From contig QOZQ01000004.1 of the NCBI GenBank assembly GCA_003576695.1, forward strand, positions 310,001 through 374,000: 64,000 nt of DNA. The letters run 5' to 3'. This document shows, one piece after another, positions 1 through 9,264 of this stretch. The DNA comes from Taklimakanibacter lacteus. Its GTDB lineage: Bacteria; Pseudomonadota; Alphaproteobacteria; Rhizobiales; Aestuariivirgaceae. The notes below the pieces were generated by a model. It was not told the origin of the DNA, did no database searches, and worked only from the letters and a program-made list of their open reading frames with translations. Each line of letters begins with the position of its first letter. Positions within the stretch are counted from its first letter, which is position 1. The translations under genes were made by a program, and so were the position numbers.

Positions 1-1
1 G

Positions 2-259
2 AACGAATGGTTCCTGAACCCCGGTGCTGCGTCTGCGGACGCCCGGACAGCGCTTCGTCAGATGTTCGCACTGCACAGGAAAAGCGTAACTCTAGATCGG
101 GAGCTCAAAGCTGCCGAGGCACAATTCGCCGCCGATCCGACGGAGGAGAAGCTCATCGCGTTGAACCAGATCCGCGAAGAGCTCAAATCCCACGCCGGAA
201 TGGAAGCCCATATAGAGGGCTTCGGCGAGGCCTCGGGGCGCGACGCGCCTGCCTTCTAG
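2..259 (+). CDS. dnaG: DNA primase DnaG, C-terminal end (partial)
   Basis: The reading frame is open from the window edge to the TAG at 257-259 and gives the last ~85 residues of primase. The segment with LHRKSVTLDREL and the following helix resembles the C-terminal helicase-binding domain of DnaG, which docks on DnaB at the replication fork. The catalytic zinc and TOPRIM domains lie outside the window. Position directly before rpoD is the usual macromolecular-synthesis arrangement. Seen: frame, motif and neighbour. Inferred: full-length gene upstream. Confidence 0.85.
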   Translation, partial: NEWFLNPGAASADARTALRQMFALHRKSVTLDRELKAAEAQFAADPTEEKLIALNQIREELKSHAGMEAHIEGFGEASGRDAPAF

Positions 260-275
260 GGTTCGTCATGTTGGT

Positions 276-397
276 TTGGCGCGTGATCTGATCGGAAAAC
301 CGGTATCCACTTTTCCGGATCACGCGCATGGTTATGGGTTGGCGCGTGATCTGATCGGAAAACCGGTATCCACTTTTCCGGATCTCGCGCATGGTTA
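276..397. repeat. Tandem pair of palindromic 59-bp elements
   Basis: Two copies (276-334 and 339-397) sit at a 63-bp pitch and differ at one base (322 A, 385 T). Each holds an imperfect palindrome in which GATCGGAAAA pairs with TTTTCCGGATC. Elements of this type are dispersed in many Hyphomicrobiales genomes. They lie in the dnaG-rpoD gap, so any rpoD promoter must be in or next to them. Confidence 0.85.
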
Positions 398-472
398 GGA
401 ACAGGTTAACGGGCCGGCGGCTACAACCGCTCACGGCCCCGAATCAGTTGAGACGAGAAGGATAGGCGACGC

Positions 473-2542
<2,070 letters not shown>

Positions 2543-2599
2543 TCTTCGTTGGGGACGAATTATCTATCCTGTCGGAGACGATGAGGTCATTGAGATCAC

Positions 2600-2628
2600 G
2601 GGGCTTCCCGCGATTACGCCGGGAGCCC
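2600..2628 (+). terminator. Hairpin just after rpoD
   Basis: GGGGCT-T-CCCG (2600-2610) can pair with CGGGAGCCCC (2619-2628) with one bulged T and an 8-base loop. No T-run follows, so intrinsic termination is uncertain. The stem overlaps sequence that reads as a plausible N-terminal extension of the next gene, so the pairing may be partly coincidental. Confidence 0.3.
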
Positions 2629-2642
2629 CCGATCCGTTCATA

Positions 2643-3092
2643 TTGGCGAGTGAGAGCGGCGTAGCCTTGTCGTACTGGGTCGAGCGCCCGACAGAAGCTG
2701 AGATTGCCGCTGCCCGAAGCAGCGCCGAGAGAATCTACGGCCCCGACATATTTGCCATTTTTCAATTCCGGGGTATCAGTTCACAGATGTTTGGGTCTCC
2801 CAATGAGGAGGCCGATATGGGGCACCCGTTAGCTGCTCGTGGATATCGTGCGTTCGCCATCTATGAGATCAAGCAATCCACTTGGATTGCTCAGATGGAG
2901 CAGATGAATCGGGTTCACCCATCTCACAACAAGGAATTGTTCGACGGTCTGCGTCATTTCATTTTCGGGTTCCATGATTCAACCTTTGAGATTTTGGCTC
3001 GGGATTTCCAACTCGAGCTGATGTGCGACCAATGGGATCGGGCGCATGTTATTCCCAGGATGTGGGAACTACTCGAGACTCGCCGGAACTAG
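2643..3092 (+). CDS. Conserved hypothetical protein, start uncertain
   Basis: A soluble ~149-residue protein with no signal peptide or membrane segment. It resembles an unnamed family recognised by blocks such as FGSPNEEADMGHPLAARG, ExxxSTWIxQMEQMNRVHP and FGFHDSTFEILA; I know of no function. The only canonical start is TTG at 2643, with a weak ribosome site. The same frame stays open back to the end of rpoD and reads family-like residues ([15 protein letters not shown]) from about 2559, where the first codons are ATT and ATC, just after GGGGAC. Either a non-standard start is used or the gene has lost its ATG. Confidence 0.7.
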   Translation: MASESGVALSYWVERPTEAEIAAARSSAERIYGPDIFAIFQFRGISSQMFGSPNEEADMGHPLAARGYRAFAIYEIKQSTWIAQMEQMNRVHPSHNKELFDGLRHFIFGFHDSTFEILARDFQLELMCDQWDRAHVIPRMWELLETRRN

Positions 3093-3093
3093 T

Positions 3094-3945
3094 TTACTCC
3101 CCTTCCGGCATCTCGATAAACGTGGCGCGATACTGCGCGCCATCGACGGCTGATGACCAGGTCTGGCTCAGAAAGACGACCAGCAGCACCGGCTTCTCCT
3201 GCTTCGCATCGGGTGGGGCGATGATGTCGCTGATCCAGATGCCGGCCGGGCAATCTTCCTTGGCCAATGGCAGCGGATAGGAGAAATCCTTCTTCGCCAC
3301 GGTCTTCGTTTCGGGATAAGTACGCTCGGCGCTCATCGCGAAAGTCATCGGGATTTCGCGCTTGGGTGGCGCGGCATTGACGCAATCCTCGATCGTATCC
3401 TTGACCGTGACGGCGAGGGTGTAGACCAGCTGCTGGTCGGGAATGGCGCTCGGTATCGTTGGCCAGACGACGAATTTGAGCGGCGTCGCCTTCTCGTCGA
3501 TGGGGGATCGCTGGGTCATGGGTACGCCGGCAATCCTGCGGCCCTGGACCGTGACGTGGAGTGCCGCAAGCTTCTTGGCCGCCCTGGTGCGCACGATCTT
3601 CCGCAGCTTCGCCAGATCGGGCATTTCGTCCTCGGTCTGGAGCTTCTTCAGATCGATGTCATGGCCGCCGATCCGGATCGGCTCGCCGTTCTCGTCCGTC
3701 TCGGTCGAGATGAAGCCGAAGGGAAAGCCCTTGGCCTGCTTGTTGGTCGTGCGGTCGACGACGAAGACCGCCGCATCGAGCGCGCCCGCGGCGAGATCGT
3801 AGCCATACTGCTCATAGGCGAAATAGCGCCCGTCGGGCGAAAAGCCGATGATCTCGATATCGGGGGCGTCCGACTGCTCGCGCGCGAATGTGGGTGTGAT
3901 CGTGAGCATCAGGAAGCAAAGAATGGCGGGCAAGAACCGGCGCAT
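3094..3945 (-). CDS. Secreted DUF2259-type protein
   Basis: A 283-residue exported protein. The ATG at 3945 is chosen because it begins a clean signal peptide (MRRFLPAILCFLMLTITPTF, cleavage near AREQ) and is preceded by TTGGAGT; a longer reading to 4008 adds no sensible sequence. The mature part begins with IIGFSPDGRYFAYEQYG, typical of DUF2259 predicted secreted proteins, and carries a cysteine pair (ETIEDCVNAAPP and KEDCPAG region) that may form a disulphide. Function unknown. The gene ends two bases after the convergent gene at 3092. Confidence 0.75.
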   Translation of the reverse strand: MRRFLPAILCFLMLTITPTFAREQSDAPDIEIIGFSPDGRYFAYEQYGYDLAAGALDAAVFVVDRTTNKQAKGFPFGFISTETDENGEPIRIGGHDIDLKKLQTEDEMPDLAKLRKIVRTRAAKKLAALHVTVQGRRIAGVPMTQRSPIDEKATPLKFVVWPTIPSAIPDQQLVYTLAVTVKDTIEDCVNAAPPKREIPMTFAMSAERTYPETKTVAKKDFSYPLPLAKEDCPAGIWISDIIAPPDAKQEKPVLLVVFLSQTWSSAVDGAQYRATFIEMPEGE

Positions 3946-3992
3946 CGGGGACTCCAAAAGAGATGAGGAAATACCGAATCTAGCACGGCCGT

Positions 3993-4223
3993 TCAGGTGG
4001 ATTTGCATCTGCCTGCGTAATCGCTCTTCTTTTCCGCGATGAACTCTTCCATGTCGAAGGGTACAGGTTCGCCGCCGGCTTCGCCTTCCTTCAGTGCACT
4101 ACGCAACTGGCTCATTCGCCAGTCCGGCTTGTCGAGCAGTTGGAGCGCGGCGCGTGCGACCTTGCTCGCCGAGCGGACGCGGCCTTTGCACGTCTGTTTC
4201 CCATCGCGATCCCGGTTGGCCAT
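3993..4223 (-). CDS. Orphan ParD-like antitoxin remnant
   Basis: A 76-residue ORF. From residue ~15 it matches the ParD antitoxin pattern: GRVRSASKVARAALQLL (helix of the ribbon-helix-helix), then LRSALKEGEAGGEPVPFDME and FIAEKK, the toxin-binding tail. The expected N-terminal beta-strand and first helix residues are missing or replaced by a basic stretch (MANRDRDGKQTCK). ParD is normally followed by parE; here the downstream space holds the unrelated DUF2259 gene. It is probably a decayed or solitary antitoxin. Family call moderate, functionality low. Confidence 0.5.
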   Translation of the reverse strand: MANRDRDGKQTCKGRVRSASKVARAALQLLDKPDWRMSQLRSALKEGEAGGEPVPFDMEEFIAEKKSDYAGRCKST

Positions 4224-4380
4224 GGGCTATTGGTATCGCGACATGCGGATTCTAACAAGAGACGCGGCGGATCAAGTGGGCGATCCCCTCCGTGGGAGGA
4301 TTTCCCAGGCCGCTGCAAGAAGATTGCATGCCGGGTCCGGCTGGTCCAATCTGTCCCCGATCAATTCAAAGAGGCTTCGC

Positions 4381-4674
4381 ATGTCCTTTCTCAAATCGCT
4401 CTTCGGTCTTGGCGGCAGCAAGGAGCAATCGAGCGGTCCGGCCGCCGCAGCCAAGGAAGCCGAGCATAAGGGCTTCATCATCCGCGCCACGCCCTATAAG
4501 GATGGCGGGCAGTATCAGACGGCCGGCACGATCGCCAAGGAGATCGATGGCCAGATGAAGGAATACAAGTTCGTGCGCGCCGACCGGTTCTCGACGCTCG
4601 AGGAGGCGGCAGATCTCTCGCTCTCCAAGGGGCGGCAGATCATCGACGAGCAGGGCGAGCGGATGTTCAAATAG
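4381..4674 (+). CDS. HlyU-family protein
   Basis: A 97-residue protein beginning MSFLKSLFGLGG at 4381; an upstream in-frame extension is low-complexity shadow sequence. The core (EHKGFIIRATPYKDGGQYQTAG ... EYKFVRADRFSTLEEA) matches the HlyU/PF10115 family. Vibrio HlyU is a transcriptional activator of another fold, so regulatory function should not be assumed for this small alphaproteobacterial protein. Cytoplasmic and acidic-basic mixed, with no membrane segment. It stands alone between divergent or unrelated genes. Confidence 0.75.
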   Translation: MSFLKSLFGLGGSKEQSSGPAAAAKEAEHKGFIIRATPYKDGGQYQTAGTIAKEIDGQMKEYKFVRADRFSTLEEAADLSLSKGRQIIDEQGERMFK

Positions 4675-4710
4675 GGCCGCTCTGCCCCTTGCAGCAACAG
4701 GAGGCGCTTT

Positions 4711-4899
4711 ATGGCCGCATACCGATTTTCGCATCTTGCCGCCGTTGTCTTCGCGATCATCGCGTTGCTGCAGCTGCTGCGCGCGATCTGGGGCTTCGAG
4801 ATCGCGGTGGCGGGCGAAATCATACCTCTATGGCCGAGCTGGATCGCGGCCTTTGTCGCGGGGTTTCTGGCGTATCTGGGATTCACGGCGAGCCGTTGA
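4711..4899 (+). CDS. Small two-TM membrane protein
   Basis: A 62-residue hydrophobic protein with two predicted membrane helices (LAAVVFAIIALLQLLRAIWG and WIAAFVAGFLAYLGF) joined by a short loop. GGAGG lies 7-11 bases before the ATG at 4711. The pattern is common among small conserved inner-membrane proteins without a known role. It lies 36 bases after the HlyU-like gene and could be cotranscribed with it. Confidence 0.7.
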   Translation: MAAYRFSHLAAVVFAIIALLQLLRAIWGFEIAVAGEIIPLWPSWIAAFVAGFLAYLGFTASR

Positions 4900-4901
4900 G
4901 A

Positions 4902-4965
4902 GCCCCTCACCCTCCCGTTGCTGCGCAACGGGTCCTTCCCTCTCCCCGCTGAAGCGGGGCGAGGG
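4902..4965. repeat. Dispersed palindromic repeat, family A copy 1
   Basis: A 64-bp intergenic unit made of two small hairpins (CGTTGCTGCGCAACG and CCCCGCTGAAGCGGGG) flanked by CCCTCACC and CGAGGG. Near-identical units occur at 11824-11888 and 48464-48527. It sits between convergent genes, where it may act as a bidirectional terminator or be a REP-type element. Confidence 0.8.
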
Positions 4966-4968
4966 TAT

Positions 4969-5430
4969 TCATGCAGCCTCCAGCGCGCGGCTCAAGGCGG
5001 TGGCCAATTGCGGAAGCTCCATCCCGGTGAAGTTCTTCGGCACCTCGGCGATGATGGCCTTGCGCAATTCGGGACTCATCGCCTTGCGCAACGCGCCCAG
5101 GGACGCGGGGGCGGCGGCCACCACGAGGGTGGAGAATTCCCGACGCCGCAGATCCTCGGCGAGATTCGCCGCAACCTCGGCCATCAGCCGGTCCTCCGCC
5201 TGCTGATGGAAATCGGTCGGCTCCATCGCCGAACGGCCCGGTCCGACGCTCGCATGGGTGCGGCCGGGCTTGTCGGTGCCGAGATCGCGGGTCGGCGGCA
5301 CATACTGATCGTGCTTGCGCAGCAGTGTGAGCTTCGGTTCCCGCACGGTGCCGTCATTGCGCAGGATGAGGGCGCGCCCGCCATCGGTTGCGACAATCCA
5401 GTCATTGCGTTTGAGACGATCGACAGCCAT
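4969..5430 (-). CDS. Host attachment family protein
   Basis: A 153-residue protein of the PF10116 'host attachment' family. It starts MAVDRLKRNDWIVATDGGRA, where the family has a conserved beta-strand near the N-terminus, contains the RLMAEVAANLAEDL helix, and has LVVAAAPASLGALRKAMSPELR in the second half. These small proteins were named from a plant-associated context; their fold resembles release-factor-like domains and the biochemical role is unsettled. Soluble, no signal peptide. It is transcribed away from the small membrane protein and convergent with repeat copy A. Confidence 0.8.
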   Translation of the reverse strand: MAVDRLKRNDWIVATDGGRALILRNDGTVREPKLTLLRKHDQYVPPTRDLGTDKPGRTHASVGPGRSAMEPTDFHQQAEDRLMAEVAANLAEDLRRREFSTLVVAAAPASLGALRKAMSPELRKAIIAEVPKNFTGMELPQLATALSRALEAA

Positions 5431-5475
5431 TCACATCCTCCTGCCCCATCACTCATCTAACGCGAGGCGGCCGCA

Positions 5476-5907
5476 ATGGTTTCAGGCATGTATCAGTTCC
5501 AGGACGAGCTCGTGGTCGCGACCCACGGACAGGGACTCCATGAAATCACCGGTCAAGTCCTCAAGATCATGGCGAAAAGCGCCATCAGGACCGGCCAGCT
5601 CACCTTGTTCATCCGGCACAGCTCGGCCTCGCTCATGATCCAGGAAAATGCCGATCCGGATGTCAGGCGCGATCTTGTCGAATTCTTCCGCCGCATCGCG
5701 CCCGAGAATGCCGACTGGATCACGCACACCGCCGAAGGGCCGGACGACATGCCGGCCCATATCAAATCGGCGCTCACGCAAGTGTCCCTCACCATCCCGG
5801 TCATCGGCGGCCAGCCGGCGCTCGGCTCCTGGCAAGGCATCTATCTGTTCGAGCATCGCCTGCGCCCGCATCGCCGCCAGATCCTGGTGCATGTCATCGG
5901 GGAATAG
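5476..5907 (+). CDS. YjbQ-family protein (secondary thiamine-phosphate synthase type)
   Basis: A 143-residue protein of the YjbQ/UPF0047 family, a trimeric beta-barrel that shows weak thiamine-phosphate synthase activity in some members. Recognised from FIRHSSASLMIQENADPDVRRDL, THTAEGPDDMPAHIKSAL, LGSWQGIYLFEHR and the terminal HRRQILVHVIGE. The conserved histidines (HSSAS, DDMPAHIK, FEHR) that form the putative active site are present. It is divergent from the host-attachment gene and convergent with the UdgX gene. Confidence 0.88.
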   Translation: MVSGMYQFQDELVVATHGQGLHEITGQVLKIMAKSAIRTGQLTLFIRHSSASLMIQENADPDVRRDLVEFFRRIAPENADWITHTAEGPDDMPAHIKSALTQVSLTIPVIGGQPALGSWQGIYLFEHRLRPHRRQILVHVIGE

Positions 5908-5910
5908 GAG

Positions 5911-6538
5911 TCAGGCCGCGGCCGACGCTTTGTGCGCATATTGATCGGCGCGCTTCAGGTCGGCGACGAATCTGCGGTATGCGTGCTTGCGCGCCGCTTC
6001 ATCGGGCATGCGCAGCAAATAGGACGGATGGACGGTGACGAGACCCTGATGGCCCATCAATTCCAGCGTCCCGTCGCGCACCTTCGAGATGGTGACGGCG
6101 CGGCCCGCCAGCGCGCAAGCGGCAGTGGCGCCCAGAGCGACGATGAGCTTCGGACGGATGATCGCGATCTCGGCCCTGAGCCACCAGCGGCAGGCCTCGA
6201 TCTCGCCGCGGTCGGGGCGCTTATGCAAACGCTTCTTGCCGCGCAGCTCGAATTTGAAGTGCTTCACCGCATTGGTGATGTAGGTCTCCGCACGCTCGAT
6301 ACCGGCCTCGGCGAGGGCGCGATCGAAGAGCCCGGCCGGCGGGGCCGACAAAGGGCTTTCCCTGCAGGTCTTCCTGATCGCCCGGCTGCTCGCCGACAAA
6401 GACGATGGCCGCGTGGCTCGCCCCTTCGCCGAAGACGGTCTGGGTCGCCCTGCGGTAGAGCGGGCAGCGCCGGCATCCGCGCGCTTCCTCACGCAATTGC
6501 GCGATCGTCCTGCCTTCGGGACCTTGTTCCAGTTCCAT
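5911..6538 (-). pseudogene. UdgX-type uracil-DNA glycosylase with a frameshift
   Basis: Two overlapping minus-strand frames together encode one ~208-residue UdgX. The first (from ATG 6538) gives the cysteine cluster CRRCPLYRRATQ and the family signature GEQPGDQED, then GKPFVGPAG. The second frame resumes with LFDRALAEAGIERAETYITNAVKH and continues through the UdgX-specific basic loop (FELRGKKRLHKRP), VALGATAA and TVHPSYLLR to the stop at 5911. Deleting one base in the GC-rich run at about 6331-6341 restores a single frame. UdgX excises uracil and forms a covalent bond with DNA through a loop histidine, seen here as the H of KKRLHK. Either a real inactivating indel or a sequencing error. Confidence 0.82.
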
Positions 6539-6547
6539 GAAAGGATA

Positions 6548-6581
6548 ACGCCGCTCCGGCAGGAAAGTGCCGGAACGGCGT
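6548..6581 (-). terminator. Hairpin between azoreductase and udgX
   Basis: Arms 6548-6561 and 6568-6581 are 14 bases each with one mismatch and a 6-base loop (GGAAAG). It follows the stop of the azoreductase gene on the minus strand, but only a short T-poor tail follows, so it may be a pause or mRNA-stability structure. Confidence 0.45.
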
Positions 6582-6600
6582 CAAAGGTTCCGTAACGAGT

Positions 6601-7248
6601 TCAGGCGGCGACGGCGGCGCCGAGGCTTGCGTTCCTCGATGCCAAGGCCAGTTGCTCGACCCGGGCCGTCGCCTTCTTCAACGCGCTGTCAGTGGCCTCC
6701 GGGCCCATGCCGACGCCCTCGACGCGAATGACCTCGATATCGGTGAGGCCGATGAAGCCGAGAGCGGTGCGCAGATAGGGAATGGCATGGTCGAGCTGGA
6801 TAGCGGGGCCTTCCGAATAGACGCCGCCCGATGCCAGCACGATATAGACTTTCTTGCCGGTCACATGGCCCTTGGGCCCGTCCTTGCCATAGGAGAAGGT
6901 GCGGCCGGCGCGGGCGATATGATCGATCCAGGATTTCAGCGTCGATGAGATCGAGAAGTTGATCAGGCCGGTGGCGATGACGATCGCATCGGCGGCCATG
7001 AGCTCATCGACGGCGGCATCGGAGGCCGAGACCAGCTCGGCCTGGCGCGGGCTGCGCTTGTCGGCCGGGGTGTAGATGCCGGAGGAATAATCCACATCGA
7101 TATGGGGCAGGGGATTGCCGGCGAGATCGCGGACAATGAGGGATGAATCGGGATCGGCTTCCTTCAGCCGGTTGGCGAGGTCGGTGGCGATGCGGGTCGA
7201 ATGGGAAGCGGAACCGCGGGGGCTCGAAGTGACGAGAAGGATGGACAT
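6601..7248 (-). CDS. azoR: FMN-dependent NADH-azoreductase
   Basis: A 215-residue flavodoxin-fold enzyme reducing azo and quinone compounds with NADH and FMN. The ATG at 7248 gives MSILLVTSSPRGSASHSTRIA, where SSPRGSASHS is the FMN phosphate-binding loop of the AzoR/NQO family. Further family blocks are NFSISSTLKSWIDHIARAGRTF and LASGGVYSEGP. Cytoplasmic. It is divergent from a LysR regulator, a common pairing in which the LysR protein controls the reductase in response to an electrophile or quinone. The shared 113-bp gap holds overlapping palindromes. Confidence 0.92.
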   Translation of the reverse strand: MSILLVTSSPRGSASHSTRIATDLANRLKEADPDSSLIVRDLAGNPLPHIDVDYSSGIYTPADKRSPRQAELVSASDAAVDELMAADAIVIATGLINFSISSTLKSWIDHIARAGRTFSYGKDGPKGHVTGKKVYIVLASGGVYSEGPAIQLDHAIPYLRTALGFIGLTDIEVIRVEGVGMGPEATDSALKKATARVEQLALASRNASLGAAVAA

Positions 7249-7328
7249 GGGCCTGGTCTTTCGCGTTGAAGAGTTGAACTGACGCGATGAATATGTGCCC
7301 ATCGACCTATTGGAAAAACTGGTATAAT

Positions 7329-7352
7329 ATAGATTTATTCCATCTATAAATC
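7329..7352. promoter_or_regulatory. Overlapping dyads between azoR and lysR
   Basis: ATAGAT-N7-ATCTAT (7329-7347) overlaps GATTTAT-N7-ATAAATC (7332-7352). Both are perfect inverted repeats in the AT-rich gap of a divergent LysR pair, the expected place for the LysR operator. The binding protein is inferred from position only. Confidence 0.6.
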
Positions 7353-7361
7353 AGATATGTC

Positions 7362-8330
7362 ATGCAGCCCCATCCCACACTCGACCAGCTCGAAATCCTG
7401 CAGACCGTGGCGGAAACGGGAAGCTTCTCAGCCGCCGGGCGCAAGCTGAACCGGGCGCAATCGGTCATCAGCTATGGCATTGCCAATCTGGAGGCGCAGC
7501 TCGGCGTCAAGCTTTTCACCCGCGACGGCACGCGCGAGCCGCAGCTCACCGATATGGGCAAGGCGATCCTCGAAGAGGCGCGGCGCATGGCGGGCGTCCT
7601 GCAGCGCATCAGGGCGCGGGTCGAAGGCCACGCCCGGGGACTGGAAAGCGAGATCGCCATCGCCATCGATTCCGTGCTGCCGGCCCCGGTGCTGATCCGC
7701 GCCCTCACGGCCTTCGAGGCGCAGTTTCCGACCGTGGCGCTGCACCTCCATGTCGGCTCGCTCGGCCTCATCACCGATCAGGTCGTGAACCAGACGGCGG
7801 ATCTCGGCATCGGCGGGCAACTCGGCGAAGCCGATGTCAGGCTCATCGAGATCGGCCTCGTCACCATGGTGCCAGTGGCCGCCGCCGGCCATCCGCTGGC
7901 CGGGGTGAAGGGGGTCATTCCGGCGGAGGATCTGCGCGAGCATACGCAGCTTGTCGTCACCGACCAGTCGGCGCGCACCCGCGGCCAGGATTTCGGCGTC
8001 CTGGCGCTGCGCATCTGGCGGATGACCGATATGCATACCAAGCATCTGATGATCCGCGGCGGGCTCGGCTGGGGCCGCCTGCCGCGCTGGATGGTGGCCG
8101 AGGATCTGGCACAGGGGCGTCTCACCGAGCTCATGATCGAGCCCTATGGCACGGTGACGAACCCGTTCTTCGCCATGCATCGCACCGACCGCATGCCGGG
8201 GCCGGCGGCCTCCTGGCTGATCGACCAGTTCAAGAGCCAGCTCGGCTGCTTCAACGAGGTGGCGCCCGATGGGTTGCTCCCCGGAGTTGCCGCCGCTAAA
8301 GCGGGACAAAGCAAGCGCCAAGGGAGGTGA
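7362..8330 (+). CDS. LysR-family transcriptional regulator
   Basis: A 322-residue LysR-type regulator. The N-terminal winged helix is clear (residues ~6-65: TLDQLEILQTVAETGSFSAA, RAQSVISYGIANLEAQLG, LFTRDGTREPQLTDMGKAIL). The co-inducer domain follows with the typical IAIAIDSVLPAPVLIRAL strand. The start at 7362 is the first Met in the frame and fits the family N-terminus. It is divergently arranged with azoR and is probably its regulator; the ligand is not predictable. The Arg/Lys-rich end (AAAKAGQSKRQGR) is longer than usual and overlaps the ribosome site of the next gene. Confidence 0.92.
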   Translation: MQPHPTLDQLEILQTVAETGSFSAAGRKLNRAQSVISYGIANLEAQLGVKLFTRDGTREPQLTDMGKAILEEARRMAGVLQRIRARVEGHARGLESEIAIAIDSVLPAPVLIRALTAFEAQFPTVALHLHVGSLGLITDQVVNQTADLGIGGQLGEADVRLIEIGLVTMVPVAAAGHPLAGVKGVIPAEDLREHTQLVVTDQSARTRGQDFGVLALRIWRMTDMHTKHLMIRGGLGWGRLPRWMVAEDLAQGRLTELMIEPYGTVTNPFFAMHRTDRMPGPAASWLIDQFKSQLGCFNEVAPDGLLPGVAAAKAGQSKRQGR

Positions 8331-8333
8331 GCC

Positions 8334-8687
8334 ATGCATTACAGCGGCGGATGCCATTGCGGCAGGATCGCGTTTGAATTCGACAGCGACGCGCCGGTCG
8401 CCGAGGTCATCGAATGCAATTGCTCGCTGTGCGCCAAGCGCGGTCATCTCCTGGCCTTCGTGCCGCGCGACAAGTTCACGCTCAAGACGGCGGAAAAGGA
8501 CCTTGGCACCTATACGTTCAACACGCATCGCATCCGGCATCATTTCTGCGCGCAATGCGGCTGCGGACCCTTTGGCGAGGCCAAGGCGCCGAATGGTGTC
8601 GCCATGGCCTCGATCAATATGCGCTGCGTGGAAGGCTTCGAGCCCAGCGAGGTGAAGATCAAGAAATTCGACGGGCGCAGCCGGTAA
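8334..8687 (+). CDS. GFA-family (CENP-V/GFA domain) protein
   Basis: A 117-residue zinc protein of the Gfa family, related to glutathione-dependent formaldehyde-activating enzyme. It has the two metal-cysteine sets: CHCGRI near residue 7 with CNCSLC near 30, and CAQCGCGPFG near 70. The full glutathione-binding set of Gfa cannot be confirmed by eye, so substrate is unassigned. The ribosome site GGAGGTGA lies inside the end of the LysR gene, suggesting translational coupling. The stop overlaps the next start (TAATG). Confidence 0.88.
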   Translation: MHYSGGCHCGRIAFEFDSDAPVAEVIECNCSLCAKRGHLLAFVPRDKFTLKTAEKDLGTYTFNTHRIRHHFCAQCGCGPFGEAKAPNGVAMASINMRCVEGFEPSEVKIKKFDGRSR

Positions 8688-9202
8688 TGCAGGTTCCGGT
8701 TCTCGAAACAGCGCGGCTGCGGTTGCGTGCTCACAGTGTGAGCGATTTCCCCGCTCTTCTTGCCATGTGGTCGGATGCGGCCGTGATCCATTATATCGGC
8801 GGGAAGCCCAAGCCGCCGGATGAGTGCTGGACCAGGCTCCTGCGCTATCGGGGCCTCTGGCCATTGCTCGGCTTCGGCTATTGGGCGGTGGAGGAGAGAG
8901 CCACGGGACGCTTTGCCGGTGATGTCGGTTTTGCCGATTTTCATCGCACCCTTGAGCCGTCAATCCATGGTGTCGCGGAAATGGGCTGGGTGCTTGGCCC
9001 CGACTTCCACGGCAAGGGCTATGCGTCGGAAGCGGTCGCTGCGGCGCTCGCCTGGTTCGATGCCGCGGGCAAAGGCCGCAGTGTGTGCATCATCGATCCG
9101 GCGAATGAGCCGTCCATGAGGCTGGCAGCCAAGAACGGCTTCAACGAATATTGCCGCGCCGTCTTCATGGGCGATGAGGTGATCCTGCTCGAGCGGGGCT
9201 GA
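8687..9202 (+). CDS. GNAT-family N-acetyltransferase (RimJ/RimL type)
   Basis: A 171-residue GNAT enzyme that would transfer acetyl from acetyl-CoA to an amine, in the subgroup that opens with LETARLRLRAHSVSDFPAL. Motif A is seen as EMGWVLGPDFHGKGYASEAV, with the acetyl-CoA pyrophosphate loop HGKGYAS, and the later NEPSMRLAAKNGF block is typical. The start ATG overlaps the preceding TAA by one base, so it is coupled to the GFA gene. A longer upstream reading is only a shadow of that gene. Substrate unknown. Confidence 0.88.
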   Translation: MQVPVLETARLRLRAHSVSDFPALLAMWSDAAVIHYIGGKPKPPDECWTRLLRYRGLWPLLGFGYWAVEERATGRFAGDVGFADFHRTLEPSIHGVAEMGWVLGPDFHGKGYASEAVAAALAWFDAAGKGRSVCIIDPANEPSMRLAAKNGFNEYCRAVFMGDEVILLERG

Positions 9203-9264
9203 CCGGAAAACAAGTCGCAGCCGCCGCCCTTCCGCGGCTTCCGGTTTTTGCGTAGCTTGGCCTC

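Noticed and set aside
7428-8963. Long minus-strand frame across the LysR, GFA and GNAT genes
   Set aside because: Crosses three supported plus-strand genes and their junctions; a high-GC shadow frame.
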